DNA of 64,000 bases from NCBI GenBank assembly GCA_029224965.1, contig JAQXVO010000028.1, positions 1-64,000 on the forward strand, written 5' to 3'. Numbering within the stretch: the stretch's first letter is position 1; every line of letters starts with the position of its first letter. Source of the stretch: Lachnospiraceae bacterium. Its GTDB lineage: Bacteria; Bacillota; Clostridia; Lachnospirales; Lachnospiraceae. Below the pieces are notes generated by a model, which saw nothing but the letters and a program-made list of their open reading frames with translations, had not been told where the DNA came from and ran no database searches. Positions 16,151 to 24,541 of this stretch are shown here, piece after piece. The position numbers and the translations under genes were made by a program.

Positions 16151-17131
16151 TTACTCCAATCCGTTCTGATCAGATTCAGCAAAGTAATCCAGGACATGGT
16201 CATAAAAGCCCTGGCGGTCTTCGGTCACGGAATTAAAGATCTCGTGCTTGGATTCCGGAAAGCGGACAAGCTCTGCTCCGGAATATTCACTGAGAAAGCG
16301 GTCCTGGCCTTTGAGATCCACCATGGTGTCCTTTCCAGCCTGGAAAACCAGGACCGGCACCTTGATCTGACCGGTATGCTTATGGAAAGTCTTAATGGCC
16401 TTCATCGATGCAATGGCCCAGCCGTAGGTCGCCGAGTTGGTCTGATCGCAGGGGTTAGAAAGCCTCTGATCGAACATATACCTGTATCTGGCCGGCGAGA
16501 GCTGGGAAGAATGCTCGAAATCCGCTTCCGGCGTGAAATCGTGGCCGCCCGGCGCATAGTCCTCTGTCTTCCTTCGAATCCTGGCCAGGACGCCCATCAG
16601 AACGGCCGCAAACTTCGGGATGCCGCCGTAATTGATCTCCAGCATGGGCGAAGAGAGGATGGCCCGGTCGAAGTCTTTGGGATACTCTTCCAAATACAGA
16701 CCGCCGACCAGACCTCCCATGGAATGAGCCAGAAGGAGGAGCCTTTGAGATTTCATCTCCTTTTTTACGACCTTCTCGACGAAGGTCTTCTGGTCATGGA
16801 CATATTCCATGAAGTCTGTGACATGGACCTTGCAAGGATTGTCACACTCCCTGCCCGAATGGCCGTGCCCTCTCTGCTCAAGGAAGAAGACACTGTATCC
16901 CTCCCGATAGAGATAATAGGCCATCTCGTGATATTTCCCGAAGAATTCGCAGAAACCGTGAAAGATCACGACTGCTGCTCTTTCCTCCGGATGGATCAGC
17001 TCATAATAGTGAAGGTTTATATTTTCCTCTCCGGTCAGATCTCCTTCTCTCAAATGAGCCTGAAGGAGGGGAAGGGCGGTTTCCTTCATTGAGGAAGCAA
17101 AATCTTCTTCTCCAAAATACGTTCTCTTCAT
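16151..17131 (-). CDS. Alpha/beta hydrolase, lysophospholipase-like
   Basis: A 326-residue cytoplasmic hydrolase of the PldB/monoglyceride lipase group. The oxyanion region is FHGFCEF, followed by EQRGHGHSG, the nucleophile elbow AHSMGG, the acid AGKDTMVD and the His SKHEI. Such enzymes cleave lysophospholipids or monoacylglycerols; the true substrate is unknown. It lies 129 bases after a glycerophosphodiester phosphodiesterase, which fits phospholipid turnover. AAGGGG precedes the ATG. Confidence 0.85.
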   Translation of the reverse strand: MKRTYFGEEDFASSMKETALPLLQAHLREGDLTGEENINLHYYELIHPEERAAVVIFHGFCEFFGKYHEMAYYLYREGYSVFFLEQRGHGHSGRECDNPCKVHVTDFMEYVHDQKTFVEKVVKKEMKSQRLLLLAHSMGGLVGGLYLEEYPKDFDRAILSSPMLEINYGGIPKFAAVLMGVLARIRRKTEDYAPGGHDFTPEADFEHSSQLSPARYRYMFDQRLSNPCDQTNSATYGWAIASMKAIKTFHKHTGQIKVPVLVFQAGKDTMVDLKGQDRFLSEYSGAELVRFPESKHEIFNSVTEDRQGFYDHVLDYFAESDQNGLE

Positions 17132-17260
17132 GACTGTCTTTTCCCCTTTGATTACTGCATTCGTACTCTGACAGACAGGCCTGTGTTCTGATCAGTCTGC
17201 AGATACCGGCGCACTTGCTCGTGCTGTTTTACTTTCTGCAGCAGCTGCCGGCATTCTCAG

Positions 17261-18037
17261 TTACTCCGCCTTCCTGATAACTTCCATGGCCATATCCGGG
17301 TAGTTGGTGATAACGGCATCCACGCCGGCCTTTACGCACATAGCGACGTACTCCGGCTTATTTACGGTCCAGACGTTGACGGCCAGACCGGCCTTTCTGC
17401 AGGCTTCCATGTAGCCCGGAAACTGAAGGTTATAGAGAGCCGGATGCAGGGCATTGACTCCATGGGCCTTTCCGTAAGCCGGCATATCGATGGTACCGTC
17501 GGAATAGAGGAAGCCGACTTTTGCCTCGGGTTTCAGAGAATGGATCTTTTCAATCGTATAGTGATTGAAGGAAGAATAGATGACCCGGTCTTCCATGCCG
17601 CATTCCTCGGTCAGCTTCAGGATCTTCTCCTCCAGACCCGGATAGAAGATGATACCGGTCTTCAGCTCAATATTGATGGTCAGACCGGTCGGCTTCAGAA
17701 GGTCGAAGACCTCCTTCATGGTCGGAATCTGAATGCTGTCATATTCCTCGAACTTCTTCGCCTTCTTTACGACCTCGCCGCCCTGGAGAAGGTTCTGATA
17801 AGAGGCATTGAGCTTTCGGATCTCTTCAAAGGTGAAATCCTTGACCCAGCCGCTGCCGTCGGTGGTCCGATCGACGGTCTCGTCATGAATGACGACAATT
17901 TCTCCATCCTTTGTTAACTGGACGTCGAGCTCAACGCCGTCTGCGCCGAGATCTGCCGCCTTCTGAAAGGATGCCAATGTATTTTCCGGAGCATAGCCGC
18001 TGGCTCCGCGATGTGCCCAAACTTTGATATCTGACAT
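17261..18037 (-). CDS. Glycerophosphodiester phosphodiesterase
   Basis: A 258-residue GDPD-family enzyme that splits glycerophosphodiesters into glycerol-3-phosphate and an alcohol. The metal and catalytic residues are visible in WAHRGASGYAPENT, then ELDVQLTKDGEIVVIHD, and NIELKT. No signal peptide is present, so it acts in the cytoplasm. The frame is open to 18070, but AGGAGG lies correctly before ATG 18037. Upstream is a 534-base non-coding region shared with a divergent gene. Confidence 0.93.
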   Translation of the reverse strand: MSDIKVWAHRGASGYAPENTLASFQKAADLGADGVELDVQLTKDGEIVVIHDETVDRTTDGSGWVKDFTFEEIRKLNASYQNLLQGGEVVKKAKKFEEYDSIQIPTMKEVFDLLKPTGLTINIELKTGIIFYPGLEEKILKLTEECGMEDRVIYSSFNHYTIEKIHSLKPEAKVGFLYSDGTIDMPAYGKAHGVNALHPALYNLQFPGYMEACRKAGLAVNVWTVNKPEYVAMCVKAGVDAVITNYPDMAMEVIRKAE

Positions 18038-18571
18038 GATCTGCCTCCTGGTCTGCATTTGATACTGCACTCTTAGTAATCTGAATTCAAATCAGAATCC
18101 ATCCCTGCATACGGAAATTCTTCTGTCTGGAAATTCTTCTACAGGTTCTCAGATTCCCATCCGCAATACTGTAATTACCGGATTCCCATCTGTGAAACCG
18201 GATCTGTACTTCTGGTTTCGTCAGAGGTCCTTTTCTATTATAAGCAGATTTGGTCCTAATTGACATATACGATTTCAATCAGATGGATGTCCGGATCCGG
18301 CCTGGATTCCCCTATGAGATTTTAGCCGGATGGATGCCTGGATTTACCTATACGATTTCAGCCGGATAGATCGTCGCCGGCAGGCGGCGCACTTTCAGCA
18401 GGCGCCGATTGCATTCCCTCTATAAGTGTGCAGTCATTCAGGGAAATTTGTGATAAGATGAAAAGCAGCAATTGATGGCCGGTTTTGTATCCGGTTTTTA
18501 AATCCGGCATCTGAATTCAGCTTTTATCCGATTTTGTATTCGTCTTTGAATACGACTTTCCCGGGGGAATT
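18038..18571. other. Non-coding divergent region with degenerate repeats
   Basis: 534 bases between the GDPD gene and the divergent hydrolase. Three imperfect copies of a unit around TATACGATTTCAGCCGGATG start at about 18266, 18313 and 18349, and GATTCCCATC occurs twice near 18143-18190. A GC stem (CGGCGC 18385-18390 with GCGCCG 18402-18407) follows. No gene, tRNA or convincing promoter was recognised. Confidence 0.5.
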
Positions 18572-19318
18572 ATGTATTATATCCAGTTGAACGGGCAGAT
18601 CATTGCCTATGAAAAGAGCGGTTTCGGACCATGTCCTCTCCTGCTTCTGCATGGAAACGGAGAAGACCATCACATCTATGATGAGCTTGTAAAAGTGGTC
18701 GACCCGCAGAAATTTACTATTTATGCCATCGACAGCAGAGGCCAGGGCGGATCTGCAGAGGCCAGAGACCTTCATTATCTCAACATGGCCCTGGATGTCT
18801 CCCGCTTTATCACCTCTCTCGAACTGGAAAACGTCCTTCTGGTCGGCTTCAGTGATGGCGGCATTATCGCTCTGATCCTTGCAAGCCTCCATCCCGACAT
18901 GGCAGGAGGCCTGATCTGCTGCGGCGCCAACCGGACACCAAAGGGCCTGACCCGAAAGGCCCTTCACGAGATCAAATCCGCCTATAAAAAGGATCACAGT
19001 CCTCTGACAGCCATGATGTTAAAGGAGCCCAACCTTCTGGACCGGGATCTGCAGAGAATCCCTGCTCCGGTTCTGGTTCTGGCCGGAGAAAATGATCTGA
19101 TCCGGAAGGAAGAAACCGAGGCCATTGCCAAGGCTCTCCCCAAGGGCGAAATGGAAATTCTGCCCGGTGAAACCCATGACAGCTATGTCGTTCATTCGGA
19201 AAAACTTCTGCCCTATATCAACCGTATCTACAAGGAAATTGTAAATACAGGAGCCTTCCAGTCTGAGATCCATTCCATTGATCTTGATAATGTGGAAGAT
19301 ATTGAAGGCATTTTTTAG
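18572..19318 (+). CDS. Alpha/beta hydrolase
   Basis: A 248-residue hydrolase on the plus strand, unlike its neighbours. The motifs are LLLHGNGEDHH (oxyanion), DSRGQGGS, the nucleophile elbow GFSDGG, the acid AGENDLI and the His ETHDSY. It resembles small esterases and BioH-like enzymes; the substrate is not predictable. GGGGGA precedes the ATG. The acidic C-terminal tail (about the last 15 residues) goes beyond the fold. It has its own terminator and appears monocistronic. Confidence 0.85.
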   Translation: MYYIQLNGQIIAYEKSGFGPCPLLLLHGNGEDHHIYDELVKVVDPQKFTIYAIDSRGQGGSAEARDLHYLNMALDVSRFITSLELENVLLVGFSDGGIIALILASLHPDMAGGLICCGANRTPKGLTRKALHEIKSAYKKDHSPLTAMMLKEPNLLDRDLQRIPAPVLVLAGENDLIRKEETEAIAKALPKGEMEILPGETHDSYVVHSEKLLPYINRIYKEIVNTGAFQSEIHSIDLDNVEDIEGIF

Positions 19319-19325
19319 AATATAA

Positions 19326-19371
19326 AGCCGCCCGCCTTGCAGCATTTGCAAAGCGGACGGCTCAATTTTTC
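19326..19371 (+). terminator. Terminator of the plus-strand hydrolase
   Basis: AGCCGCCCGCCTTGC pairs with the later GCAAAGCGGACGGCT with two mismatches, followed by TTTTT. It may also end dapB transcripts from the other side, although the T-run there is poor. Confidence 0.8.
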
Positions 19372-19436
19372 TGATTCTGTTTTTTCGTTTCCTTTGAATT
19401 TTTCCTTACATTGAAAATACAGGAAAGATTTTTTAT

Positions 19437-20198
19437 TTATTTAGCCGCAATGACATCCGCCATGTCATACTTTCCTGCGGGCTTTCCGGCAAGGAACTTG
19501 GCAGCCTCTACGGCTCCCTTGGCAAAGACGCCCTTGCTGTAGGCAGTATGCTGAATGGTGATAACCTCATCCATGCCGGCGAAGATCACATCATGCTCGC
19601 CAACGATATTGCCGCCGCGGATGGAGGAGATGCCGATCTCCTTGGGGTCTCTCTTGGCTCTCCGGTCGTGCCGGTCATAGATATAGGTGTATTCATTGCC
19701 GTTGGCTTCATTTACGGCATCGGCCAGGGCAATGGCGGTTCCGCTGGGCGCATCCAGCTTCTGATTGTGGTGCTTTTCTACGATCTCACAGTCAAAGCCT
19801 GCCGGAAGGAAGACCTGAGAGGCCTTCTTCAGAAGATCGAGAATCGTATTGATTCCTAAGGACATGTTGGCCGAACGAAGAACGGCGGTCTTCTTGGAAA
19901 CCTCATCCACTCTCTTCAGCTGCTCATCGGAAAGACCGGTCGTGCAGAGAACAACCGGCATGGTCTTCTTTTCACAGAAGGACAAAAGAGCATCGACTGC
20001 CTTGGCATTGGAAAAATCGATTACCGCATCTGCAGAAACGTCGCATTCCTCCAGGGAAGAAAAGACCGGATAGGTGTTTTCCACGCCCTGATAAGGGTCA
20101 ACGCCGGCAGCGACTTCGATTTCGGGATCCTTTGCAATAATATCGGTAAGGACACGGCCCATGTGGCCGTTACATCCATGAATGATAACCTTTGTCAT
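19437..20198 (-). CDS. dapB: 4-hydroxy-tetrahydrodipicolinate reductase
   Basis: A 253-residue DapB that reduces the DapA product with NAD(P)H in the lysine/diaminopimelate pathway. The dinucleotide-binding motif is GCNGHMG, and the catalytic block is EKHHNQKLDAPSGTA with the His and Lys present. GGNIVGEHDVIFAG and the C-terminal block KGAVEAAKFLAG are also standard. It follows dapA by 120 bases in the same direction, so the two probably share a transcript. Confidence 0.96.
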   Translation of the reverse strand: MTKVIIHGCNGHMGRVLTDIIAKDPEIEVAAGVDPYQGVENTYPVFSSLEECDVSADAVIDFSNAKAVDALLSFCEKKTMPVVLCTTGLSDEQLKRVDEVSKKTAVLRSANMSLGINTILDLLKKASQVFLPAGFDCEIVEKHHNQKLDAPSGTAIALADAVNEANGNEYTYIYDRHDRRAKRDPKEIGISSIRGGNIVGEHDVIFAGMDEVITIQHTAYSKGVFAKGAVEAAKFLAGKPAGKYDMADVIAAK

Positions 20199-20318
20199 GA
20201 GTTCTTCTTTCCTTTTCTAACTTTCTAAAACAAAATCCTGTCGTAAAGACCAGGTTTCATCCGTCAGACGATCTTTCCACTGACAGGTTTTTTTACAGCT
20301 TCCAGAACTTCTCTGACC

Positions 20319-21209
20319 TTAGAGAAGTCCGTAATCACGCATTGCCTTCTCCAGGCCGCGGGTCTTCTCCTCGGACATCTCGAACATGGGAGCACGTAAG
20401 GGTCCGACATTCATTCCCATAAGGTTCATAGCCTTCTTGACCGGAATCGGATTGACTTCAGAGAAGAGAGCGTCAACCAGAGGGATCAGGCGAAGCTGCA
20501 TCTTTCTGGCCTTCTCGACATCTCCGTTCAGGTAAGCCATGATCATGTCATGCTCATCCTTCGGCGCAATGTTCGACACAACGGAGATACATCCAATGCC
20601 GCCCAGGGATAGAATGGGAACCACCAGACCGTCTTCTCCGGAATAGAGATCCAGCTTTCCGTCGCAGAGGTTCATCATATGTGCCGTCTGGGCAAGATCT
20701 CCGACCGCATCCTTGATGGCAACGACATTTTCATTCCGGTCGATAATGGCCTTGACGGTTTCCGGCTGGATATTGGTGCCGGTCCGGCCGGGCACATTGT
20801 ACATAATGATCGGAAGCTTGGTCTCGGCTGCGATCATGCTATAATGCTCTACCAGGCCCTGCTGGGTGGCCTTGTTATAATAGGGTGTCACTATGAGAGC
20901 GCCATCACAGCCGGCCTGCTCGGCTTCCTTTGTGAGCTCGATGGCTGTCCTGGTGCAGTTGGAGCCGGTTCCTGCGACGACCGGAATCCGGTGTCTTGTG
21001 AATTCTACGGCAGCGGCAATGACCTTCTTATGCTCTTCCATGGTCAGGGTTGCACCTTCGCCCGTGGTTCCGGCGATTACGATACAGTCCGTACCCCCTT
21101 TGACCTGGTCATCGATAATCTCTTCGAGCTTATCGTAGTCGACTTCCATTTCCTTTGTATTTTTCATCGGTGTGACAATGGCAACACCGGCGCCTTTAAA
21201 AATTGCCAT
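20319..21209 (-). CDS. dapA: 4-hydroxy-tetrahydrodipicolinate synthase
   Basis: A 296-residue class I aldolase condensing pyruvate with aspartate semialdehyde, the first committed step to lysine and diaminopimelate. The Schiff-base lysine is in VVAIKDAVGD; TPYYNKATQQG and YNVPGRTG hold the catalytic Tyr and binding residues. The frame runs on upstream to 21290, but GAGGAG before ATG 21209 and homology starting at MAIFKGAGVAIVTP fix the start. The leader carries four phased AGTCTTT repeats, and a strong promoter lies at 21299-21327. Confidence 0.96.
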   Translation of the reverse strand: MAIFKGAGVAIVTPMKNTKEMEVDYDKLEEIIDDQVKGGTDCIVIAGTTGEGATLTMEEHKKVIAAAVEFTRHRIPVVAGTGSNCTRTAIELTKEAEQAGCDGALIVTPYYNKATQQGLVEHYSMIAAETKLPIIMYNVPGRTGTNIQPETVKAIIDRNENVVAIKDAVGDLAQTAHMMNLCDGKLDLYSGEDGLVVPILSLGGIGCISVVSNIAPKDEHDMIMAYLNGDVEKARKMQLRLIPLVDALFSEVNPIPVKKAMNLMGMNVGPLRAPMFEMSEEKTRGLEKAMRDYGLL

Positions 21210-21228
21210 AAAGGGTCTCCTCTCATAT

Positions 21229-21295
21229 AGAAAGACTAGTAATTCCGAAAGACTTGTAATTCCGAAAAGACTTCGTATTAAAGACTTCATTCCAT
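21229..21295 (-). repeat. Phased AGTCTTT repeats in the dapA leader
   Basis: On the minus strand AGTCTTT occurs four times at 16-19 base steps; two units share the full AAGTCTTT(T)CGGAATTAC. They lie between the promoter and the ribosome binding site, thus in the mRNA leader. The function is unknown; a protein-binding leader or simple slippage product are both possible. Confidence 0.6.
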
Positions 21296-21298
21296 AAA

Positions 21299-21327
21299 AG
21301 TCTACACTTCGCTTGTCAGACTGTCAA
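21299..21327 (-). promoter_or_regulatory. dapA promoter
   Basis: TTGACA (21327-21322) and TAGACT (21304-21299) are 17 bases apart on the minus strand, about 90 bases before the ATG. Confidence 0.7.
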
Positions 21328-21350
21328 TTAGATCCTTTGATAACTTCCTA

Positions 21351-21378
21351 TTGAAAATCCGATTTCCTGTGATAGAAT
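21351..21378 (+). promoter_or_regulatory. typA promoter
   Basis: TTGAAA (21351-21356) and TAGAAT (21373-21378) are 16 bases apart, with TGTGA just before the -10 giving an extended -10. Confidence 0.65.
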
Positions 21379-21441
21379 AAATTAGTTGTTTTATGAGAAA
21401 AATTATATCAGAAAAAAAAATAAGAAGAAAGTGTGTATCGA

Positions 21442-23280
21442 ATGATAAAGACGAGAGACGACATTCGTAATGTAGCAATTATCGCCCATGTCGATCATGG
21501 TAAAACCACTCTGGTCGATGAGCTTCTGAAGCAGAGCGGCGTCTTCCGTGACAATCAGGAAGTTGAGGACCGTGTCATGGACTCCAACGCCATCGAGCGT
21601 GAACGTGGTATCACTATCCTGTCCAAGAATACGGCCGTTGAATATAAGGGCGTTAAGATCAATATCGTCGACACCCCGGGTCATGCGGATTTCGGCGGTG
21701 AGGTTGAGCGTGTCTTAAAGATGGTTGACGGCGTTATCCTTGTGGTCGATGCCTTCGAAGGTGTTATGCCCCAGACCAAGTTCGTTCTGATGAAGGCCCT
21801 GTCCCTGGATCTTCCGGTTATCGTCTGTGTCAACAAGCTGGACCGTCCCGATGCCCGTCCTCTGGAGGTTCAGGACGAAGTTCTAGAGCTCTTCATGGAT
21901 CTGGATGCCAGTGATGAGCAGCTGGATGCGCCCTTTGTTTTCGCCTCTGCCCGTGAAGGCTATGCCATCAAGGATCTGAATGACGAGAAGGTCGACATGA
22001 AGCCCCTCTTCGATACCATCCTTGACTATATCCCGGCACCCAAGGGCGATCCAGAAGCCAATACCCAGGTTCTGATCTCCACCATCGACTACAACGAATT
22101 CGTCGGAAGAATCGGTATCGGCAAGGTATCCAACGGCTGCCTCAAGGTCAACATGGATGCCGTTGTCGTAAACCATCATGATCCCGACAAGGAAGAAAAG
22201 GTCCGGATCACCAAGCTCTTTGAGTTTGACGGCTTAAAGAGAGTTCCGGTCGAGGAAGCCAAGATCGGATCCATCGTTGCCATTTCCGGTATCGGCGATC
22301 TTCGGATCGGAGATACCATCTGCGGAACCAACGGCGACCCGGTTTCCATTCCCTTCCAGAAGATTTCCGAGCCGACCATTTCCATGAATTTCGTGATCAA
22401 CGACTCTCCCTTTGCAGGTCAGGAAGGTAAGTATGTCACCTCCCGTCACCTGAGAGACCGTCTCTATAAGGAACTGAACACCGACGTCTCCCTCCGTGTC
22501 GAGGACACCGATTCTCCCGATACCTTCAAGGTCAGCGGACGCGGCGAGCTGCATCTCTCCGTCCTGATCGAGACCATGCGGCGTGAAGGCTATGAGTTCG
22601 CAGTTTCCAAGCCCGAGGTTATCTTCCATACCGATGAGAACGGAAAGAAGACCGAGCCCATCGAAATCGCCTATGTGGATGTACCGGATGAATACTCCGG
22701 AGCCGTTATCTCCGCTCTCTCCCAGAGAAAGGGCGAGCTTCGGAACATGGGTGCCATCAATGCAGGCTTCACCCGTCTGGAATTCAGGATTCCTTCCCGT
22801 GGACTGATCGGTTTCCGGGGCGACTTCATGACCATGACCAAGGGTACCGGCGTCATCAATACCGTATTTGACTGCTATGAGCCTTACAAGGGCGATATTG
22901 CCTTCCGTGAGAACGGATCCCTGATCGCATTCGAGACCGGCGTTTCCGTAACCTATGGCCTCTTCGCAGCCCAGGATCGTGGTACTCTCTTCATAGGACC
23001 CGGTGAAAAGGTTTACTCCGGCATGATCATCGGCGAGTCCAACCGTCCTCAGGATATCGAGATCAATGTCTGCAAGAAGAAGCATCTGACCAATACCCGT
23101 ACTTCCTCCTCTGACGAAGCCCTGACACTGACTCCTCCGACCATCCTTTCCCTGGAGCAGGCTATGGATTACATCGATGTCGATGAGCTTCTGGAGGTAA
23201 CTCCCGAGAGCCTTCGTATCCGGAAGAAGATCCTGGATCCTCGTGAACGTAAGAGAGCCGGCTTCCGTAAGGAGGGCTGA
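21442..23280 (+). CDS. typA: Translational GTPase TypA/BipA
   Basis: A 612-residue ribosome-associated GTPase involved in 50S assembly and stress adaptation. The G motifs are AHVDHGKTT (G1), RERGIT (G2), [11 protein letters not shown] (G3), VNKLDRPDA (G4). Domain II, the EF-G-like domains ([18 protein letters not shown]) and the specific C-terminal domain follow, full length. A GTG at 21433 is also in frame, but ATG 21442 fits homology better. Codon use is rich in CGT arginine codons compared with neighbours, as expected for strong expression. Confidence 0.96.
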   Translation: MIKTRDDIRNVAIIAHVDHGKTTLVDELLKQSGVFRDNQEVEDRVMDSNAIERERGITILSKNTAVEYKGVKINIVDTPGHADFGGEVERVLKMVDGVILVVDAFEGVMPQTKFVLMKALSLDLPVIVCVNKLDRPDARPLEVQDEVLELFMDLDASDEQLDAPFVFASAREGYAIKDLNDEKVDMKPLFDTILDYIPAPKGDPEANTQVLISTIDYNEFVGRIGIGKVSNGCLKVNMDAVVVNHHDPDKEEKVRITKLFEFDGLKRVPVEEAKIGSIVAISGIGDLRIGDTICGTNGDPVSIPFQKISEPTISMNFVINDSPFAGQEGKYVTSRHLRDRLYKELNTDVSLRVEDTDSPDTFKVSGRGELHLSVLIETMRREGYEFAVSKPEVIFHTDENGKKTEPIEIAYVDVPDEYSGAVISALSQRKGELRNMGAINAGFTRLEFRIPSRGLIGFRGDFMTMTKGTGVINTVFDCYEPYKGDIAFRENGSLIAFETGVSVTYGLFAAQDRGTLFIGPGEKVYSGMIIGESNRPQDIEINVCKKKHLTNTRTSSSDEALTLTPPTILSLEQAMDYIDVDELLEVTPESLRIRKKILDPRERKRAGFRKEG

Positions 23281-23351
23281 TGACTGGAATTCAGATGAAA
23301 TCATCTGACGATTTCACTTCCTCATCCAGGTAAAACAGAATCTGATTTATG

Positions 23352-23380
23352 AAACCCGGCCATGACATGGCCGGGTTTTT
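23352..23380 (+). terminator. typA terminator
   Basis: A 12-bp stem with AAACCCGGCCAT paired to ATGGCCGGGTTT around a 3-base loop, ending in a T-run. Confidence 0.9.
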
Positions 23381-23385
23381 CATAT

Positions 23386-23425
23386 AAAAAATCTCCTGAC
23401 TGCCCTTATAGCGATCAGGAGATTT
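23386..23425 (-). terminator. Terminator after the thrS-lysozyme operon
   Basis: An 11-bp perfect stem on the minus strand (23425-23415 with 23399-23389, AAATCTCCTGA with TCAGGAGATTT) followed by T-rich sequence. It lies 70 bases after the lysozyme stop and back to back with the typA terminator. Confidence 0.8.
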
Positions 23426-23495
23426 ATCTCAATATTTACTTTCCATAGCTGCTGCCAGGTATTGTCTTCTGAGTATATATGCCTCAGAATGACCT

Positions 23496-24533
23496 TTATC
23501 TGGTCTTGTCCTCGAACTGTATATCGAGGTCTACATTTCCGCTGATGCCATCCACAGTACCCGTTGCGGAATACTGCCAGCAGTAATACTTGTAGGGGCT
23601 CTGGGGCAGTGGCTCGTAGTCGGCATACCAGACCGGGATGTCATTCACGGCGAGCTTTTCCATGTCCAGCTTGTTGGCCTCCCACTCCATGTTGGCGTAG
23701 ACGGCGGTATCGAAGCCGGCCTTCTTAATGGTTTCTGCGAAGGCAATGGTATTCTTGGTAAACTGCTTGCCGGACACGCTGTCCGTCCGGGCCTTCTTGC
23801 CTCCAACCCGTTCCGGATCAAATACGATCGGCAGGTCCGGCTTGGTCTTTCCCAGGTTCCTTACGACAAAGGCAGCCTCTTCTTCTGCCTCCTTTACAGA
23901 TACGGCCTGAGAGAAGAAATATAGACCGACGTCAAGGCCTGCAGCTTTCGCGCCTTTCAGATTCTCCTTGAAGCGCTTGTCCACGACCAGCTTGCCGCCG
24001 CTGTAGCCCCGGTAGCCCATACGAATGTAGACAAAAGAGATGCCGGCCTTTTTGACCTTCTTCCAGTCAATTTTACCCTGATGATAGGAGATATCAATAC
24101 CGACCCGGCCCTTGACCCTACCGTCATCATAGGTCAGCTTTCCGTCATCCAGATAGCCCATATGGGTTCCGCTGCCTCCCTTGCTGGCAGGAAGAGCTGC
24201 CGTCTCGGCATCTGTCAGCGACTTGCCGGAAATTTCCGCTTCGTAGATCTTACCATAGCTGTCATAGACGGACTTCCCGTCCAGCTTGAAGGACTTGACA
24301 TCGATGGTATTCTTCAAAGCCTTGCTTTCCAGATTGAAGGTATAGGACTTTCCGTTGGCGTCTACAAAGCTGTAGGAAACATCGCTTCCGACCTCTTCGG
24401 CTTCCTTCTCCTTCGTCTTCTTTTTCTGGAAGAACTGATTTCCGGCAATGAGAATAAGCAGAGCCAGTACAATGACCAAAAGAAGGATCCATTTCTGTTT
24501 TTTTGTCAAAGATCCGGGCAGTTTCAGATTCAT
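23496..24533 (-). CDS. Membrane-anchored GH25 lysozyme
   Basis: A 345-residue cell-wall hydrolase (N-acetylmuramidase). An N-terminal membrane anchor (WILLLVIVLALLILIAG, residues 15-31) is followed by a Lys/Glu-rich linker, a region of unknown fold (about 50-140) and a GH25 domain. The latter shows GIDISYHQGKIDW, YIRMGYRG, the catalytic DxE pair probably in VFDPE, and a terminal WQYSATGTVDGISGNVDLD. The anchor lacks a clear cleavage site, so it should stay in the membrane facing the wall. It follows thrS by 8 bases. Confidence 0.92.
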   Translation of the reverse strand: MNLKLPGSLTKKQKWILLLVIVLALLILIAGNQFFQKKKTKEKEAEEVGSDVSYSFVDANGKSYTFNLESKALKNTIDVKSFKLDGKSVYDSYGKIYEAEISGKSLTDAETAALPASKGGSGTHMGYLDDGKLTYDDGRVKGRVGIDISYHQGKIDWKKVKKAGISFVYIRMGYRGYSGGKLVVDKRFKENLKGAKAAGLDVGLYFFSQAVSVKEAEEEAAFVVRNLGKTKPDLPIVFDPERVGGKKARTDSVSGKQFTKNTIAFAETIKKAGFDTAVYANMEWEANKLDMEKLAVNDIPVWYADYEPLPQSPYKYYCWQYSATGTVDGISGNVDLDIQFEDKTR

Positions 24534-24541
24534 GGCAGTCC

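Noticed and set aside
21210-21432. Lysine riboswitch before dapA
   Set aside because: The leader after the promoter is only about 85 bases and lacks the conserved lysine-aptamer segments.
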